From JAICSD01 sp963836665 (GTDB lineage Bacteria > Acidobacteriota > Vicinamibacteria > Vicinamibacterales > 2-12-FULL-66-21): 64,000 nucleotides of DNA. The translations under genes were made by a program, and so were the position numbers. Location of the stretch: NCBI GenBank assembly GCA_963836665.1, contig CAWIKL010000001.1, positions 186,001-250,000 on the forward strand. Direction: 5' to 3'. This document shows positions 62,166 through 64,000 of this stretch, piece after piece (the first letter of the stretch is position 1; the number at the start of each line of letters is the position of its first letter). A model generated the notes under the pieces. It saw only the letters and a list, made by a program, of their open reading frames with translations. It was not told the DNA's origin and made no database searches.

Positions 62166-63890
62166 CTATTGTACGTCGTCCAGACGCTTGAAATCGGCGA
62201 CGGACAGTTCGAGGTAGGTCTCGCCCTGGTACTCGTTCTGCTCGAGTGAGAAGGCGAGGTTGACGCCGGCGCGGTTCTCGGTGAGGAAGGCGGCGCGCTC
62301 GGCGGCGCGCCAGGCGATGGCGCGGATGCTGCGGCCGTCCTGGCGGAACGTCATCTTGAGATGGCGGTCCTTGATCGGCCGCGGCCCGTCGACGATCTCG
62401 ACCGGCATCGCATGGAACACCGGGCGAGGGTTGGCCAGTCCGAACGGTGCCAGGGCGTCGAGGCCCTCGACCAGGTCGGGGGTGATGTGACGCAGGTTCA
62501 GCGCGCCGTCGATGCGCAGGCGCGGACGCAGGTGATCGGGCTCGAGCACAGCGTCGGCGTGCGCGTTGATCCGCGCACGGAACTCGGGCACGCGCGCGGC
62601 GTCCATGGTCAGGCCGGCGGCCTGGCGGTGCCCGCCGAAGCGCAGGAACACGTCGGCGCAGCGTTCCAGGGCGTCGAGCATGTCGAAGGCCGGAATGCTG
62701 CGGCACGAGCCGTGGGCGATGGCGCCGTCGACCGAGAGTACGATCGCCGGCTTGTGATACTGGTCGACGATCTTCGAGGCGGCGATTCCGATCACGCCGC
62801 GATGCCAGCCTTCCCCGCCGACGACGAGCACATTGTGCGCGCCGATCGCCGGGTCGGTTTCGATGGCCTTCTTCGCTTGCGCGACGAGATCCGCTTCCTC
62901 GCCCTGGCGGCGCAGGTTTTCTTCGTTCAGCTGCAGCGCCAGGCCGCGCGCCTCCTCGATCGCAGATTCGTCGTTGGCGAGGAGCAGACGGGTCGCGATG
63001 TCGGGCGTGCTCATCCGTCCGGCCGCGTTGACGCGGGGGGCGAGAATGAATCCGACCTGGTAGCTGTCGATCCGCTTGCCGCTCAGCCCGGACGCTTCGA
63101 GCAGCGCGCGCAGTCCAACGGTGTGGCGCCCGCTGCTCAGGGAAGCGAGCCCGAGCTTGGCGATGACCCGGTTCTCGCCGACGAGCGGGACGACGTCGGC
63201 GAGTGTGCCGATCGCGGCAACCTTGACGAATGCCGGGAGCCACCTGCTCTTGCCGGCGCGTTGGCAGAGCGCCTGCACCAGCTTCAAGGCGACCCCGACG
63301 CCGGCGAGATTCTTGTCCGGATACCGGCAGTCGGCGCGCTTCGGGTTGATCACCGCCAGGGCGGGCGGCAGTGTGCCCTCCGGCTCGTGATGATCGGTGA
63401 TGATGAGATCGACGCCGAGCTCGCGCGCGCGCAGGGTCGCCTCGCTGGCGCGAATGCCGCAGTCGACCGAGATGACGAGCTGCACGCCTTCGCCATGCAG
63501 GCGATCGATTGCCGCCGGCTGCAGGCCGTAACCGTCGCGCAGCCGCTCGGGGATGAAGTGCACGACGTCGCCACCGAGCAGCTCGAGGGCGCGACGCAGG
63601 ATGACGGTCGAGGTGATGCCGTCGACGTCGTAGTCACCGTGGATGGCGATGCGCTCCCGGCCGGCCAGGGCCCGCTCGATGCGCTCGACCGCGCGCGGCA
63701 TGTCGGCGAGCAAGAACGGATCGTGGAGGTGATCGAGGGTCGGCGAGAGGAAACGCGCCGCGCGCTCGGGATCACCCAGCCCGCGCAGGCAGAGCAGCCG
63801 CGCCACGGTCGGGTGCAGATTGAGCGCCTGCGCCAGCCGCCGGCTGTCGGCGTCGTCGCACGGCAGGTGATCCCAGAGGAGCGACTTCAT
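62166..63890 (-). CDS. recJ: Single-stranded-DNA-specific exonuclease RecJ
   Basis: 574 residues. The DHH-family motifs are HGDYDVDGITSTVIL, SVDCGIRASEA, LIITDHHEPEG and the DHHA1 motif FLRFGGHRQAAGLTMD. It degrades single-stranded DNA 5'-3' in recombination repair. The ATG overlaps the accA stop (ATGA). Confidence 0.96.
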   Translation of the reverse strand: MKSLLWDHLPCDDADSRRLAQALNLHPTVARLLCLRGLGDPERAARFLSPTLDHLHDPFLLADMPRAVERIERALAGRERIAIHGDYDVDGITSTVILRRALELLGGDVVHFIPERLRDGYGLQPAAIDRLHGEGVQLVISVDCGIRASEATLRARELGVDLIITDHHEPEGTLPPALAVINPKRADCRYPDKNLAGVGVALKLVQALCQRAGKSRWLPAFVKVAAIGTLADVVPLVGENRVIAKLGLASLSSGRHTVGLRALLEASGLSGKRIDSYQVGFILAPRVNAAGRMSTPDIATRLLLANDESAIEEARGLALQLNEENLRRQGEEADLVAQAKKAIETDPAIGAHNVLVVGGEGWHRGVIGIAASKIVDQYHKPAIVLSVDGAIAHGSCRSIPAFDMLDALERCADVFLRFGGHRQAAGLTMDAARVPEFRARINAHADAVLEPDHLRPRLRIDGALNLRHITPDLVEGLDALAPFGLANPRPVFHAMPVEIVDGPRPIKDRHLKMTFRQDGRSIRAIAWRAAERAAFLTENRAGVNLAFSLEQNEYQGETYLELSVADFKRLDDVQ

Positions 63891-64000
63891 GCGTTGGGGC
63901 CAGGCGGCGCGGCGGGCTCGTGGAACCCGACGTCGCCCATGCGCCGGAACTTCTCGTAGCGCGTGTCGAGGCGCTCCTGCACCGCCAGTCCCGACAATTC
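63887..64000 (-). CDS. accA: Acetyl-CoA carboxylase carboxyltransferase alpha subunit, 3' end only
   Basis: The last 37 codons of a gene that continues beyond the window. RLDTRYEKFRRMGDVGF resembles the C-terminal end of AccA proteins (RYxKFRxMG). The stop overlaps the recJ start by three bases. The assignment rests on a short stretch only. Confidence 0.6.
   Translation of the reverse strand, partial: ELSGLAVQERLDTRYEKFRRMGDVGFHEPAAPPGPNA

Noticed and set aside
62137..63243. Extension of the LptC-LptA frame upstream over recJ
   Set aside because: The upstream residues are Arg/Pro-rich shadow of recJ. The membrane anchor begins at the chosen ATG.

Overview
The window is one continuous piece of GC-rich bacterial chromosome, densely packed with protein genes. 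No rRNA, tRNA, CRISPR array, phage or insertion sequence was found. The envelope is Gram-negative: Lpt, Tol-Pal, a secretin and a TonB-dependent receptor are all encoded. Several features together suggest Acidobacteriota, possibly Vicinamibacteria (subdivision 6): an Oar-type receptor with an N-terminal carboxypeptidase-regulatory-like domain, an LptF-LptG fusion, an LptC-LptA fusion, and a hybrid type IV pilus/type II secretion cluster. This placement is inference; no marker-gene search was possible.

Layout. 0.2-6 kb: a LysM lytic transglycosylase (frameshifted), a two-gene bacterial-microcompartment locus (shell protein plus acylating aldehyde dehydrogenase), a lipoprotein and a second lytic transglycosylase. 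6-18.3 kb: pilus/secretion operon (GspF/PilC, PilB/GspE, PilM, PilN, PilO, PilP-like, frameshifted secretin, two GspG-like pilins), then a DUF4214-methyltransferase, an Ig/PKD lipoprotein and an atypical pseudopilin. 18.4-27.5 kb: amino-sugar and peptidoglycan-fragment catabolism (serine hydrolase, GHL10 glycosidase, GntR/UTRA regulator, TonB-dependent receptor, BadF-type sugar kinase, NagB, MurQ). 27.5-34.3 kb: MoxR-DUF58-BatA operon. 34.3-41 kb: XerC/D recombinase, MetK, PHP-domain protein, YtrA-type regulator and the LptF-LptG fusion. 41.0-43 kb: a strong dif-like site beside parAB. 43-47 kb: bifunctional nuclease, MiaB, RecN. 46.7-51.7 kb: complete Tol-Pal operon. 51.7-64 kb: Ssb, a cupin, then a long minus-strand operon reading accA (partial), recJ, lptC-lptA, lptB, rpoN, hpf, hprK (frameshifted), rapZ, EIIA-Man, ptsH, ptsI.

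How the genes work together. The amino-sugar block looks like import and breakdown of cell-wall fragments: receptor, kinase, MurQ etherase and NagB are present, but NagA is not. The PTS genes lack sugar permease components, so with HPr kinase and RapZ they look regulatory. Lpt genes lie in two separate places (LptF-LptG at 38.6-41 kb; LptC-LptA and LptB at 59-62 kb).

Main points for a second look: (1) the three broken genes all carry one extra C directly after a sense-strand AGTAC, which is very unlikely by chance; (2) a near-canonical dif site lies within 200 bp of parB; (3) the minimal microcompartment locus has a dehydrogenase with an unusual two-part C-terminal extension; (4) a peptidoglycan-scavenging locus combines GHL10, MurQ and an operator-like palindrome over the receptor promoter.
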